From assembly GCF_008629675.1 (NCBI RefSeq), contig NZ_VWOX01000002.1, positions 310,001-374,000 of the forward strand: a stretch of 64,000 bases of DNA, in the 5' to 3' direction. Source of the DNA: Roseiconus nitratireducens. GTDB lineage: Bacteria; Planctomycetota; Planctomycetia; Pirellulales; Pirellulaceae. The notes beneath the pieces are model-generated. The model was given only the letters and a program-made list of their open reading frames with translations, made no database searches and was not told the origin of the DNA. Shown here in pieces: positions 37,165 through 45,869 of the stretch. Position numbers and translations under genes: made by a program. Each line of letters opens with the position of its first letter. Positions within the stretch are counted from its first letter, which is position 1.

Positions 37165-37974
37165 ATGCAGCCGATTCGCGCGATCGTGACCGGCGCCTCC
37201 TCCGGAATCGGTCGCGAGATTGCCGTCGAGCTCGCCCGTCGGGTCGCCGCCGAAAGCCCCGCCGCCGAAAGCCCCGCCGAGCAATCGCGGATCGTGGTGC
37301 ACTACCGGTCCAACTTGGAGGGAGCCCGCGAAACCGTCCGACAGATCCACCGCTTTGGAATCCAGACCCATCTCGTGGCTTCCGATATTCGCGACGCCGA
37401 CGACCGCCGAGAACTGGTCCGACAGGCCTGGGACTTTCTGGAGACGCCCACGACCTGGATCAACAATGCCGGGGCCGATGTGCTGACCGGTGACGCCAAG
37501 GATGGCTCGTTCGAGAACAAACTGCGGCTGCTGATGGAAACGGATGTGTTGGGCACCATCGAATTGACACGGGCGGTGGTGCAGCGCTGGTCGTCCGCCT
37601 CCGATCTGCCTGCTCAGCCACCGAGCGTGACCATGATTGGTTGGGATCAGGCGCCGGACGGCATGGAGGGAGACGCGGGGCAGATGTTCGGACCGGTCAA
37701 AGCAGCCGTAATGGCGTTTGCGAATAGCCTTGCCCAAGATCTTGCGCCTCGCATTCGCGTCAACACCGTCGCCCCGGGCTGGATTCGCACCGCCTGGGGT
37801 GAATCGACCGATGCCTACTGGGATCGCCGGGCTCGCGAGCAGTCTTTGATGCGGCGTTGGGGAACCCCTCAAGACGTCGCGGCGGCGGTGTGCTACGTCG
37901 CCGACCCCGCCAATTCTTTCTGCACCGGGCAAACGCTGGTGGTCAACGGCGGATTCGACCGGACGCACCGCTGA
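37165..37974 (+). CDS. SDR-family protein lacking the catalytic Tyr and Ser
   Basis: A 269-residue short-chain dehydrogenase/reductase fold. The cofactor loop TGASSGIGREIAVEL is at about 9-23, and INNAGADV near 106 is the NNAG motif. The expected YxxxK is F175-G-P-V-K179: Tyr is replaced by Phe, and the Ser of the preceding strand is also missing (VTMIGWDQ). The C-terminal part (NTVAPGWIRTAW, GTPQDVAAAVCYVAD, GQTLVVNGGF) is standard. The substrate is unknown, and classical SDR catalysis is doubtful. ATG 37165 has AGGAG 9 bases upstream. Residues ~30-42 are a repeated AAESP insert. Confidence 0.8.
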   Translation: MQPIRAIVTGASSGIGREIAVELARRVAAESPAAESPAEQSRIVVHYRSNLEGARETVRQIHRFGIQTHLVASDIRDADDRRELVRQAWDFLETPTTWINNAGADVLTGDAKDGSFENKLRLLMETDVLGTIELTRAVVQRWSSASDLPAQPPSVTMIGWDQAPDGMEGDAGQMFGPVKAAVMAFANSLAQDLAPRIRVNTVAPGWIRTAWGESTDAYWDRRAREQSLMRRWGTPQDVAAAVCYVADPANSFCTGQTLVVNGGFDRTHR

Positions 37975-38060
37975 ACGCCGCCCGAGTGACAACGCCGCCC
38001 GAGTGACGCTGGACGCTTGCCGATTCGACGTAGCCACGCTCGCCAGAGTCACGTCGCTAC
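37974..38060. repeat. Short tandem repeat and one CTGGCGA-family palindrome
   Basis: Just after the SDR stop, ACGCCGCCCGAGTGAC occurs twice in tandem (17-base period, 37975-38006). A palindrome of the CGCTCGCCAGAG subtype follows at about 38030-38055. The pair sits between the SDR and the coiled-coil gene. Confidence 0.55.
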
Positions 38061-38225
38061 GCTTGCCTGAGCGCGGAAGCTGCATCCTTTCCACCGCCGG
38101 GCGACGGCTCGCTGGGCCCTTCTGGACGTGGTGCATGACTTTTCCTGCAACGGCCAAGATGGCAACTACACTGGATTTCCCTCCTTGTTTCCCACCTTGA
38201 CCTTGCAATCGAATCGGGTAATCCC

Positions 38226-38912
38226 ATGACATCGATCCGCTCTTTCGCCCGGTTGGGCATCTTCTCGGCCCTGATCACCGCTTCCGCAATGCCGTCGCTG
38301 GCCGGGCATGCTTTGTTCTCCAAACACGGCTGTGCTCCGGCACCTTCCTCCTGCGACCGCGGCGGCGCGATGTTCACCTCCGGTTGTGGCGGAGCGATGC
38401 CGACCGATTTGAACGTCCTGCTGACCGAAGAACTGATTGCGCTGCGTGAGCAGGTCCAGTCGCTGCAGCAGGCACAAGCGGCCAACGAAAAAGCGTTGGC
38501 GGAACAGGAGCAACTGGTCAGCAAACAAGCCGAGGAATCCGAAAACCGGCTGAAACAGTTCAAGGCCCAAATGGCCGCCACCGAAAAAGCTGAAAAACAA
38601 GCCGAGGCGGCGCAACAGTCCGCCAAAGAAGCCGAAGCAAAAGTCCAACAATTGACCGAGCAATTGGCGAAAACCAAAGACGCTTTGGCAACGCAGCGAA
38701 AGAAGGCGACGGCCAACGCACAAGCGGCCAAAAAACAACGTGAGCGAGCCGACAAGCTAGCCAAGCGGACCGAACAGTTGGAAGCTTCGCTGAACGAAGC
38801 CGAAAGCAAACTGGCAGAAAAGGCGGGCGATGATCCCAGCCCTTCAGACACGCCCACGCCAGTCACCGACAAGGCCGCCTCGACGGAACCCAAACGCGAC
38901 GAAGAAACCTAA
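38226..38912 (+). CDS. Exported coiled-coil protein, unknown function
   Basis: A 228-residue protein. A signal peptide lies at about 1-26 (SFARLGIFSALITASAMPSLAG). A short Cys-containing region follows (GCAPAPSSCDRGG, TSGCGGAMP), then a continuous coiled coil from about 65 to 200 (EELIALREQVQSLQQAQAAN and onward) built from Ala/Glu/Lys/Gln heptads. The tail is acidic and Pro-rich. Such proteins act as periplasmic spacers or scaffolds; no specific family can be named. It stands alone in plus orientation before a repeat array. Confidence 0.65.
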   Translation: MTSIRSFARLGIFSALITASAMPSLAGHALFSKHGCAPAPSSCDRGGAMFTSGCGGAMPTDLNVLLTEELIALREQVQSLQQAQAANEKALAEQEQLVSKQAEESENRLKQFKAQMAATEKAEKQAEAAQQSAKEAEAKVQQLTEQLAKTKDALATQRKKATANAQAAKKQRERADKLAKRTEQLEASLNEAESKLAEKAGDDPSPSDTPTPVTDKAASTEPKRDEET

Positions 38913-38935
38913 GGGAACAGTGCCGTGATGGGGTA

Positions 38936-39069
38936 AGCACGCTCGCCGGAGCGTGCTTACCTAGCCACCGTCTGGCGACGGTAGCCACTTAGAACCCTAG
39001 CCACCGTCTGGCGACGGTAGCCACTTAGAACTCTTGCCACCGTCTGGCGACGGTAGCCACTTGGAATTG
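38936..39069. repeat. Three tandem 36-bp copies of the ACCGTC-TGGC-GACGGT palindrome
   Basis: After a related palindrome (GCACGCTCGCCGGAGCGTGC, 38938-38957), a 36-base unit TAGCCACCGTCTGGCGACGG plus GTAGCCACTTAGAACNC repeats exactly at 38962, 38998 and 39034. Copies differ at only a few bases. It lies between convergent genes. Confidence 0.8.
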
Positions 39070-39120
39070 GCGATGAACGAGCACGCCGCGAGAAAGCGGC
39101 GATCCTCTCCGTCGCTCCGA

Positions 39121-40812
39121 TCAGATGTCCGCGCGTGGCGGCAAACGGTAACAGATCGCGTGGCGATCATTTCGAACCAACAGAATGCGGCCCGCCAGCG
39201 TCGGAATGTTCCACGTCTTTGCGTCGAGCGCCGGCAGCCGCAAAAGTTCGTGGTACCGATCGGTCGTGGCGTCGGCAAACACGACGTCACCCATCTCGTC
39301 TTGGATGATCAAAGTGTCCTCGGCCAGCAACACATGGCCTTGTCCCGCCCGACTGCTTCGGGGCTGGATCCAAAGCCGCTTCGGCTGGGAAAGGTCGACC
39401 GCCTCCAAGGCTCCGTTGCTGATGCCGTAGCCGATTTCACCGTCAACACAGGTGTGATTGAACTTCGTCTTTAGAAGCCGATTGCTGCGCCAAACGTCTT
39501 CGGCGACCCAGCGGTCGCCGTCACGCTTGATGCGCACCAGCGCGCTTCCGCCACCGTAGCCCTTGCCCACCAGGACCCGATCCTCCCCGACTTGGATCGC
39601 CGAAGAACAGGTGGCACCGGCGTTAGACGAACCGGGCCAGGAAAAGGTCCACAGCACCTGTCCGCTGCGGATGGCATGCCCTGAGACACTGCTCTCATTG
39701 ACGATCACGACCTGTCGCTGCCCGCTAAGCAGCATCATCATCGGCGATGCGTAACTCAGTTGGTCGTCGCCGGATCGCCAGCGAACTTCGCCGCTTTCCG
39801 CATCGACGGCGATCAAACTGGCCGCCGACTCTTCGCCGACAGGACCGCCCATGGCCAGGATGCAGTAGCCGTCGGTCAACAACGGCGAACCGGCGTATCC
39901 CCAACTGGCCGCCTGCTCGAATTCGGTCTGTTCCCAACCGGCCGTTGCCAACAGATCCAGCGTCCAGATGTCCTCGCCAGTTTGCAGGTCAACGCACCAG
40001 ACATACCCGGTCGCCGTCGTCGCGTAAACTCGATCGCGATCAATCGTCGGTGTCGACCGAGGCCCAACTCCGCCCATCGGGTTTTCGTGACGGCCGTCGT
40101 GACGGCGGATCCACAACAGCTCACCGTCGGAGAGCCGATAACAGGTGAGACATTCCTCTTGTTCACGCTGTTCCAAAGTCACCGCACGGCCGCCCGCCAC
40201 CGCGAACGCTCCCCAACCTTCGCCGATCCCCTGATCCCACAGCACTTCGATCTGCTGTTCAGGATCCGGCACCGCGAATTCGCGGCGGGCTATCACCCCA
40301 TTGCGCTGCGGTCCCAGGAACTGCGGCGATCGCGCAGCAAGGATTTCCGGGGATTCCGAACCGGTCGTTTCATCGGGCGACGTTTCCGACGCGGCCCGCT
40401 GCAGCGGAAGGTCGCGCTGCGGCGCAAACCGGAATCGCAATTGCGGCACGAGTTCCCCGCTGAAACCGTCAAAACGGAAACAGACGATCAACAGCAGGAT
40501 GGTTGCCAGCACGCCAAGCGGGACGCGATACGGACGCCCGAAATACCAAAACCGACGCTGCAGTTGGACCAGAAAGACCAACAGCCCCAACGCGAAGACA
40601 GCCACGCCGGCCAGGTTGGCGTTCTGGTGGTCAAAATCTTGGCCGGCAAACTTGATCATCACCGCAATCAGGCTGCTCAACAGCAGGGCCGCCCAGGCAG
40701 CCAACAGTGACGGCGCGCGTGACGTTGGCGGCGACGACGGGTCGCCGGCCGTGTCCTGCACCGGCGGAGATTCAAAGGGTTCGGACGTGGGCTCGGGCGT
40801 GCGCTCGGACAC
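39121..40812 (-). CDS. Membrane-anchored PQQ-type beta-propeller protein (BamB-like)
   Basis: A 563-residue protein. Three hydrophobic helices lie near the N-terminus (LLAAWAALLLSSLIAVMI; LAGVAVFALGLLVFLVQL; LGVLATILLLIVCF). After them comes a long eight-bladed propeller of PQQ/quinoprotein type with blades such as YRLSDGELLWIRRHDG, WCVDLQTGEDIWTLDL and IAVDAESGEVRWRS. Propeller repeats of this kind usually bind proteins or act as dehydrogenases; no enzyme residues can be assigned. GTG 40812 is preceded by GGAGAG at correct spacing; a longer in-frame ATG start at 40941 would overlap the MoxR promoter region. Confidence 0.75.
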   Translation of the reverse strand: MSERTPEPTSEPFESPPVQDTAGDPSSPPTSRAPSLLAAWAALLLSSLIAVMIKFAGQDFDHQNANLAGVAVFALGLLVFLVQLQRRFWYFGRPYRVPLGVLATILLLIVCFRFDGFSGELVPQLRFRFAPQRDLPLQRAASETSPDETTGSESPEILAARSPQFLGPQRNGVIARREFAVPDPEQQIEVLWDQGIGEGWGAFAVAGGRAVTLEQREQEECLTCYRLSDGELLWIRRHDGRHENPMGGVGPRSTPTIDRDRVYATTATGYVWCVDLQTGEDIWTLDLLATAGWEQTEFEQAASWGYAGSPLLTDGYCILAMGGPVGEESAASLIAVDAESGEVRWRSGDDQLSYASPMMMLLSGQRQVVIVNESSVSGHAIRSGQVLWTFSWPGSSNAGATCSSAIQVGEDRVLVGKGYGGGSALVRIKRDGDRWVAEDVWRSNRLLKTKFNHTCVDGEIGYGISNGALEAVDLSQPKRLWIQPRSSRAGQGHVLLAEDTLIIQDEMGDVVFADATTDRYHELLRLPALDAKTWNIPTLAGRILLVRNDRHAICYRLPPRADI

Positions 40813-40994
40813 GGCTGTCTCTCCACCGGGGATTTTGTGTTTCGGATCGCGGCAGCAAGGCGTAGCGGGTTCCGCCGGCCTGTCGATCTGGGGTACGATA
40901 CGCGACTTGCAAGGCAATGGCTTTTCCAACCCGCGGGCCATTCGCGGAACAGTGCCTTGTTCGTTTGTCCGATCCGAATCTTGTTTTATCGACC

Positions 40995-41933
40995 ATGCAG
41001 CAAGCTTACGAGACCGCTCGACGGCTGCGGGAGAACATGGAATCAGTGATCTTGGGCAAAGCCGAAACCGTGCGGCTGATCGTGCTGACCCTGCTGGCGG
41101 GAGAGCATTTGCTGCTGGAGGACGTTCCCGGCGTCGGAAAAACTTTGGCGGCGAAGGCCCTGGCGGGAAGCATCGATGCGGAATTTTCCCGAATCCAGTT
41201 CACGCCCGATCTGTTGCCCAGCGACATCACCGGAAGCTCGATTTATCGAAGCGACACCCGCGACTTTCAATTCACCCGCGGGCCGATCTTTGCCAACGTG
41301 GTGCTGGCCGATGAGATCAATCGTGCCCCGCCGAGGACCCAGTCGGCACTGCTGGAAGCGATGAGCGACCAACAGGTGTCGGTCGACGGGACGACCTACG
41401 CCCTGCCCAAACCGTTCATCGTCGTCGCCACGCAGAATCCATTCGAATTCGAGGGCACCTACGTGTTGCCCGAAAGTCAGATGGACCGGTTCCTGATGCG
41501 GACCAGCATCGGCTACCCCGCGCGACAAAGCGAGCGCAGTGTGCTGGAATCCCACCGCGACGGTGAACCGGTCGATTCGATCAAGAGCGTCGCGTCGACC
41601 GACGACGTTCGCGAGGCGCAGAACGCCGTCCGCAAAGTCCGCTTCGATCCGACCCTGGAAGACTATTTGCTGGAGATCGTCTACCAGACACGGTCGTCGG
41701 AATTGTTTCGGTTGGGTGTCAGCACCCGGGCGGCGCTCAGCTTCTACCGCGGTTGCCAGGCGCGGGCGATCACCGAAGGCCGGGACTTTGTGATTCCCGA
41801 CGACATCAAGGCCCTGGCAATCTCCACCCTGTCCCACCGCGTGCTGGTCGACGATCATTTGGGCGATTCCAGCCGCGACGTGGCCGAAGAACGGATCGGC
41901 GACTTGCTGCGACGGATTCCCGTACCCGTTTGA
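40995..41933 (+). CDS. MoxR-family AAA+ ATPase
   Basis: A 312-residue ATPase. It has Walker A EDVPGVGKTLAAKAL near residue 40, Walker B VVLADEINRAPPRTQSALLEAM near 100, sensor 1 in VVATQNPFEFEGTYVLPE, and SQMDRFLMR with the Arg finger. MoxR proteins act as chaperones that help mature metalloenzymes, usually with a VWA/DUF58 protein gene nearby. No such gene is adjacent here; the next gene is an oxidoreductase 37 bases downstream. ATG 40995 starts MQQAYETARRLRENMESV, the normal family beginning. Confidence 0.9.
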   Translation: MQQAYETARRLRENMESVILGKAETVRLIVLTLLAGEHLLLEDVPGVGKTLAAKALAGSIDAEFSRIQFTPDLLPSDITGSSIYRSDTRDFQFTRGPIFANVVLADEINRAPPRTQSALLEAMSDQQVSVDGTTYALPKPFIVVATQNPFEFEGTYVLPESQMDRFLMRTSIGYPARQSERSVLESHRDGEPVDSIKSVASTDDVREAQNAVRKVRFDPTLEDYLLEIVYQTRSSELFRLGVSTRAALSFYRGCQARAITEGRDFVIPDDIKALAISTLSHRVLVDDHLGDSSRDVAEERIGDLLRRIPVPV

Positions 41934-41970
41934 AGACGACACCCGTGCCGGCGCTCACGGAAGGAAACTC

Positions 41971-42954
41971 ATGCGATTTGGAGTGATCGGAACTGGACGC
42001 ATCACGCGACGCCTGGTGGCCGATTTGCAATCGACCGACGGAGTGACGGTTTCGGCGATCGCCAGTCGAACGGCCGAGCGGGCGCGTTGGTTTGCCTCGC
42101 AATACGGAATCGCCGCCAGCGTCGAAGGCTATCAGGCCCTGATCGATCGCGAGGACGTCGACGCCGTGTACATCGCCTTGCCGCCGTCGATGCACACGCA
42201 GTGGTGCGTGAAAGCTGCCGAGGCGGGCAAGCACGTGCTGTGCGAGAAGCCCTTGGCGACGAGCTTGGAACAGGGCGACCAGATGGCTCGCGCGTGCGAC
42301 CAGGCGTCGGTCCGCTGGCTTGATGCGACAGGCTGGTTGCACCATGGTCGCACCATCAAAATGCTGGACCTCGTCAACGCCGGGCTGTTGGGAACGCCCA
42401 CCCATTTCACCGCATCGGTTTCGTTTTACCGTCCCTTTCAGTCTGACGAACACCGTCTGGATGCGTCTCTCGGTGGCGGCTGTTTGTTGGATCTGGGTTG
42501 GTATGCGGCCGGCGCCGCATGCCGGTTCGTCGGCGAGGCACCGCAACGCGTGTTCGCCGACTGGCAGTTGGAAAACGGCGTTCCGATTCGCACCACGGCC
42601 ATCCTGTGGTTCAACAACAACGTGACCGCTTCGGTCTCTTGCGGCTACGACACGGCCACCCGGAAGTGGTTTGAATTTGCCGGCTCGGAGGCTTCCATCA
42701 TCTGCGACGATTTCACGCGACCATGGGCCGACCGCCCGCCCCGGTTTTGGGTTCATCAGGCCCACGGCGAGGTGCAGTCGCATGAAGTCGCCGACCGACA
42801 GGAGCAGCGGATGATCCGGACGCTCGTTGGCGAAGAGTCGCTGGCGGACTATAACCGGCACGCCTTGGCGACCCAAGGAACGCTGGATGCACTGGCTGCG
42901 TCGGCCGCATCGGGCCGTCCCGTGTCATTGGCCCCCTCCCCGTCTCCTGAATGA
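41971..42954 (+). CDS. Gfo/Idh/MocA-family oxidoreductase
   Basis: A 327-residue NAD(P)-dependent sugar-type dehydrogenase. The Rossmann start is MRFGVIGTGRITRRLVADLQ. DAVYIALPPSMHTQWCVKAAEAGKHVLCEKPLA (landmarks near 65-95) holds the EKP motif with its catalytic Lys. The C-terminal alpha/beta domain follows, with GGGCLLDLGWYAAGAACRF near 170. The substrate is unknown. GGAAGGAAACTC lies directly before the ATG. It is 37 bases after moxR and 6 bases before glnB, suggesting one transcript. Confidence 0.88.
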   Translation: MRFGVIGTGRITRRLVADLQSTDGVTVSAIASRTAERARWFASQYGIAASVEGYQALIDREDVDAVYIALPPSMHTQWCVKAAEAGKHVLCEKPLATSLEQGDQMARACDQASVRWLDATGWLHHGRTIKMLDLVNAGLLGTPTHFTASVSFYRPFQSDEHRLDASLGGGCLLDLGWYAAGAACRFVGEAPQRVFADWQLENGVPIRTTAILWFNNNVTASVSCGYDTATRKWFEFAGSEASIICDDFTRPWADRPPRFWVHQAHGEVQSHEVADRQEQRMIRTLVGEESLADYNRHALATQGTLDALAASAASGRPVSLAPSPSPE

Positions 42955-42960
42955 GCTGTC

Positions 42961-43314
42961 ATGCGCGTCATCGTTGCCATCATCCAACCCACCAAGCTTT
43001 CGGTCGTGCGTGACGCGCTACGCGCGTTGGAAATTGACGACATCACTGTCTGTGACGCGATGGGATATGGTCGGCAACGTGGGCAAATTGCGATCTTTCG
43101 TGGCAACGAATACAAGGTCGACCTGTTGCGCAAGGTAGTGATCGAGGTGCTGGTCCACGAAGACCAACTGGAACCGGTGCTGGACACGATCCGCCAGCAC
43201 GCCTTGACCGGTTCGACCGGGCAGATCGGCGACGGGAAAGTTTTTGTTCTTCCGGTGGCCGAGGTCATCGATATCGCAACCGCATCGGGCCGCTATCAGC
43301 CAGTCGATGGCTGA
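42961..43314 (+). CDS. glnB: PII nitrogen regulatory protein
   Basis: A 117-residue trimeric signal protein sensing 2-oxoglutarate and ATP/ADP. The T-loop keeps Tyr51 (FRGNEYKVDL), the uridylylation site, at exactly the standard position. B-loop TGSTGQIGDGKVFVLPV near 83-99 has two extra residues relative to the usual TGKIGDGKIFV. The C-terminus ATASGRYQPVDG is short. No amtB or glnA lies next to it; the 6-base gap to the oxidoreductase gene is unusual company for PII. Together with gltBD in this window it points to nitrogen control. Confidence 0.9.
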   Translation: MRVIVAIIQPTKLSVVRDALRALEIDDITVCDAMGYGRQRGQIAIFRGNEYKVDLLRKVVIEVLVHEDQLEPVLDTIRQHALTGSTGQIGDGKVFVLPVAEVIDIATASGRYQPVDG

Positions 43315-43518
43315 AGCTCCCGCGACCGGCCCCGGGCTGACTTGACGAGGGCCAATGCTGCCCCCGGGAAGGAAAGGGTCCTGGCAGAAATTGCGGTGAC
43401 CGCTGCAAGATCGGGCGGTCTCCCTGGTATTCCTCCGTAGCCGCATCCCACCGTAACCGCCTTGTCGCGGCGGCTCCGCAGCTTGTTCAGACCATGACAT
43501 TTCACTCGGGAGACAACC

Positions 43519-44616
43519 GTGTCGCACGCACCTTCTTTGATGCAACCTTTTGATTTGCGCGGCCTGCAGTTGAAAAATCGCGTCGTGCTGGCCCCCATGA
43601 CACGTGCCAGGGCGGGGGCAGATCGAATTCCCAATGACTTGATGGCGGAGTACTACGTCCAACGCGCCTCGGCGGGACTGTTGATTTCCGAGGCCACCGT
43701 GATCTCGGAGCAGGCGATCGGCTGGGTGGACACACCCGGCATCTACACGGGGGCAATGACGGACGGCTGGGCCGCGGTCGTCGATGCCGTTCATCAAGCT
43801 GGATCCAAGATTTTTTTGCAACTGTGGCACACCGGTCGCGCTTCGCACAGCAGTTTCCACAACGGACAACCCGCGGTCGCCCCCTCGGCAATCAGGATGA
43901 ACACCGAAGCGGTGCACACCCCCAACGGCAAGGAACCTCCCGAAACGCCTCGGGCGTTGGAAACCGTCGAGGTTCGACAGGTGGTTTCCGACTACGCCGC
44001 CGCTGCCCGCCGAGCACTCCAAGCGGGGTTCGACGGCGTCGAGATTCACTCGGCCAACGGGTACCTGCTGGACACCTTCCTGCAGTCCAAAACGAATCAT
44101 CGAAAGGACGAATACGGAGGAAATGTCGCCAACCGCTACCGCTTGCTTGATGAGGTGGTTCGTGCCGTCAGTGATGTCTACTCGGCCGAACGCGTGGCGG
44201 TCCGGTTGTCGCCCAACGGGTCCTTCAACGACATGGGGTCCACCGACTTTCGGGAACAATTCAGTTACGCCGCGGAACAGTTGAATCAATACCCGTTGGC
44301 CTACCTGCACGTCATGGACGGACTGGCCTTCGGGTTCCATGAATTAGGGTCACCGATGACCTTAGACGACTTCCGCCAAGTCTTTGACGGACCGCTGATG
44401 GGAAACTGTGGCTACACCCGCGACACCGCCGATCAGGCGATCGCGTCGGGATCCGCCGATCTGATTTCCTTCGCCCGCCCGTTCATCAGCAACCCGGATT
44501 TGGTCGAACGTTTTGATCGCAACTTGACGCTGGCCCCCGACGCGGACATGAAAGACTGGTACGCGCCGGAAGGTGAGAAAGGGTACACCGATTTCCCCAC
44601 CCACTCGGCTTCCTAA
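43519..44616 (+). CDS. Old yellow enzyme family alkene reductase
   Basis: A 365-residue FMN-dependent ene-reductase. LKNRVVLAPMTRARA near 18-33 binds FMN. The substrate-activating pair is His177 and Asn180 in IHSANGYLLDTF, with Tyr182 as the proton donor position, and KTNHRKDEYGG follows. SADLISFARPFISNPDL near the C-terminus is the phosphate-binding part. Such enzymes (NemA, XenA type) reduce activated C=C bonds or nitro compounds; the physiological substrate is unknown. Start is GTG 43519 with CGGGAG 9 bases before it. It is followed by repeat DNA. Confidence 0.9.
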   Translation: MSHAPSLMQPFDLRGLQLKNRVVLAPMTRARAGADRIPNDLMAEYYVQRASAGLLISEATVISEQAIGWVDTPGIYTGAMTDGWAAVVDAVHQAGSKIFLQLWHTGRASHSSFHNGQPAVAPSAIRMNTEAVHTPNGKEPPETPRALETVEVRQVVSDYAAAARRALQAGFDGVEIHSANGYLLDTFLQSKTNHRKDEYGGNVANRYRLLDEVVRAVSDVYSAERVAVRLSPNGSFNDMGSTDFREQFSYAAEQLNQYPLAYLHVMDGLAFGFHELGSPMTLDDFRQVFDGPLMGNCGYTRDTADQAIASGSADLISFARPFISNPDLVERFDRNLTLAPDADMKDWYAPEGEKGYTDFPTHSAS

Positions 44617-45043
44617 CTGGGCAGGTTCCGAATGGGACAGGGCTGCTTTGTGTGAGCCGCGGGTTCCTTCGCATCAACCGGCGGCTAGCGCCTTGCCGCT
44701 TACGGTCCAGCAAATCACGGTGTTTTTTTGATTGAAAGTGGCGATCTTCCAGCGAAGCACTGTCTGAAATCGAGTAGCGACGCTCGCCAGAGCGTCGCTT
44801 TCCGCCGCGATCGCGCTGGGCACGACAAAATTTCCTTCGCATCGACCGGCGGCTAGCGCCTTGCCGCTCACGGTCCAGCAAATCACGGTGTTTTCGATTG
44901 AAAGTGGCGCTGTCCAGCGAAGCACGGTCTGAAATCGGGTAGCTACGCTCGCCAGAGCGTGGCATTCCGCCGCGATCGCGCTGGCAGCCACGGGCGCACG
45001 ACCTGCACTTCATCGCCGGTCACGAACAAACGTGAGTCGTCGG
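44617..45043. other. Repeat-filled intergenic region
   Basis: The 427 bases between the ene-reductase stop and the PAS gene stop (convergent) consist mostly of a tandem duplication of composite repeats (44664-44990). No gene is seen. Confidence 0.6.
44664..44990 (+). repeat. Tandem 168-bp duplication of composite repeat (CCGGCGGC family plus CTGGCGA palindrome)
   Basis: TTCCTTCGCATCAACCGGCG at 44664 recurs with one change at 44832. Each unit contains CCGGCGGCTAGCGCCTTGCC, CAGCAAATCACGGTG, GATTGAAAGTGGCG, a GCGAAGCAC link, the CGCTCGCCAGAGCG palindrome and CCGCCGCGATCGCGCTGG. The fixed order of the two families shows that they form one larger composite element, of which 10894-10971 and 57108-57270 are other versions. 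Confidence 0.75.
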
Positions 45044-45631
45044 TCACCGCGAATCACGATCGCTGGCGAGTCCCACGTAGCCTCCGCAGACGGTCCGCAT
45101 CTCCGCGAAACAATCTTCGCAAACGCGATAGGTCAGCTGCGGAAACGGCGGCGACGCGGCTTCGGGGAACTGCTCATCAAGCTCATCAAACTCGATCCAT
45201 CTGCCCGCGTCGGTTTGAACGCGTTTGCAAAAACTGCACATTCGCAGCTCCGATTGGGATCGCGGCAGCCTCGGATCCAAAAGCGATACCCGGTGCCGCC
45301 GCGCTCGAACCAGAATACTTTCGTAAAGCACGTGGCCCGAACCATCACTGCTGACGGTCAAACTGATCCGACGCTCCATCGATGGCGAATCGCATCGGAA
45401 CGGAACCACCAAGGCCAAACCGGCGGTTCGCACGTAGCGATGGATCTCTTTGTAAACGTCGCGCGTGGCCGGATCAGAAATGAACTCCCACAGTGGCCGT
45501 CCGACCACGGTCGATTCGGCCAGTCCGCCGGCATCATTTTCCTTGGCGAAGGCCAGCCACCACCGGTCCACCCAGACCAATCGGTCCAAGGCATCCACGG
45601 CGTACTGGCAGGTGGTGAATTCGATGCTCAT
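45044..45631 (-). CDS. PAS-domain protein with C-terminal four-Cys motif
   Basis: A 195-residue cytoplasmic protein. Residues ~1-110 look like a PAS fold (VDRWWLAFAKENDAGGLAES, VVGRPLWEFISDPATRDVY). The C-terminal part has MCSFCKRVQTDAGRWIEFDE near 130-149 and VCEDCF near 173-178. This CxxCK...W...CxxC layout is often found after PAS domains in bacterial signalling proteins and probably binds a metal. There is no kinase or output domain, so it may sense a ligand for the neighbouring kinase. It lies 238 bases downstream of the kinase gene on the same strand. Confidence 0.7.
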   Translation of the reverse strand: MSIEFTTCQYAVDALDRLVWVDRWWLAFAKENDAGGLAESTVVGRPLWEFISDPATRDVYKEIHRYVRTAGLALVVPFRCDSPSMERRISLTVSSDGSGHVLYESILVRARRHRVSLLDPRLPRSQSELRMCSFCKRVQTDAGRWIEFDELDEQFPEAASPPFPQLTYRVCEDCFAEMRTVCGGYVGLASDRDSR

Positions 45632-45869
45632 AGCAACGCGACGACCGATTCAGAGCGGTCCGAGTCGCGAACCTTGGGGAGGTGAACGACACTGCTCCCA
45701 TTTTACCGGTTTCCAAGGGTCACCACCGACGAATCCTTAAAACGCATCAAATCTCACGTTTGGGCCAGGACTCGCTCGCGATCACACACGATTTCGCATC
45801 CGGGAAACCTTCCCCGGCTCGATTGTGCCAGTATGTCACGCCCTCCCCGGCGGTTTGGATGTTGCGCCG

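Noticed and set aside
38936..39069. 36-base-period repeats that might be a small CRISPR array
   Set aside because: The whole 36-base unit is conserved and contains a palindrome; there are no unique spacers and no cas genes, and the same palindrome occurs singly elsewhere.
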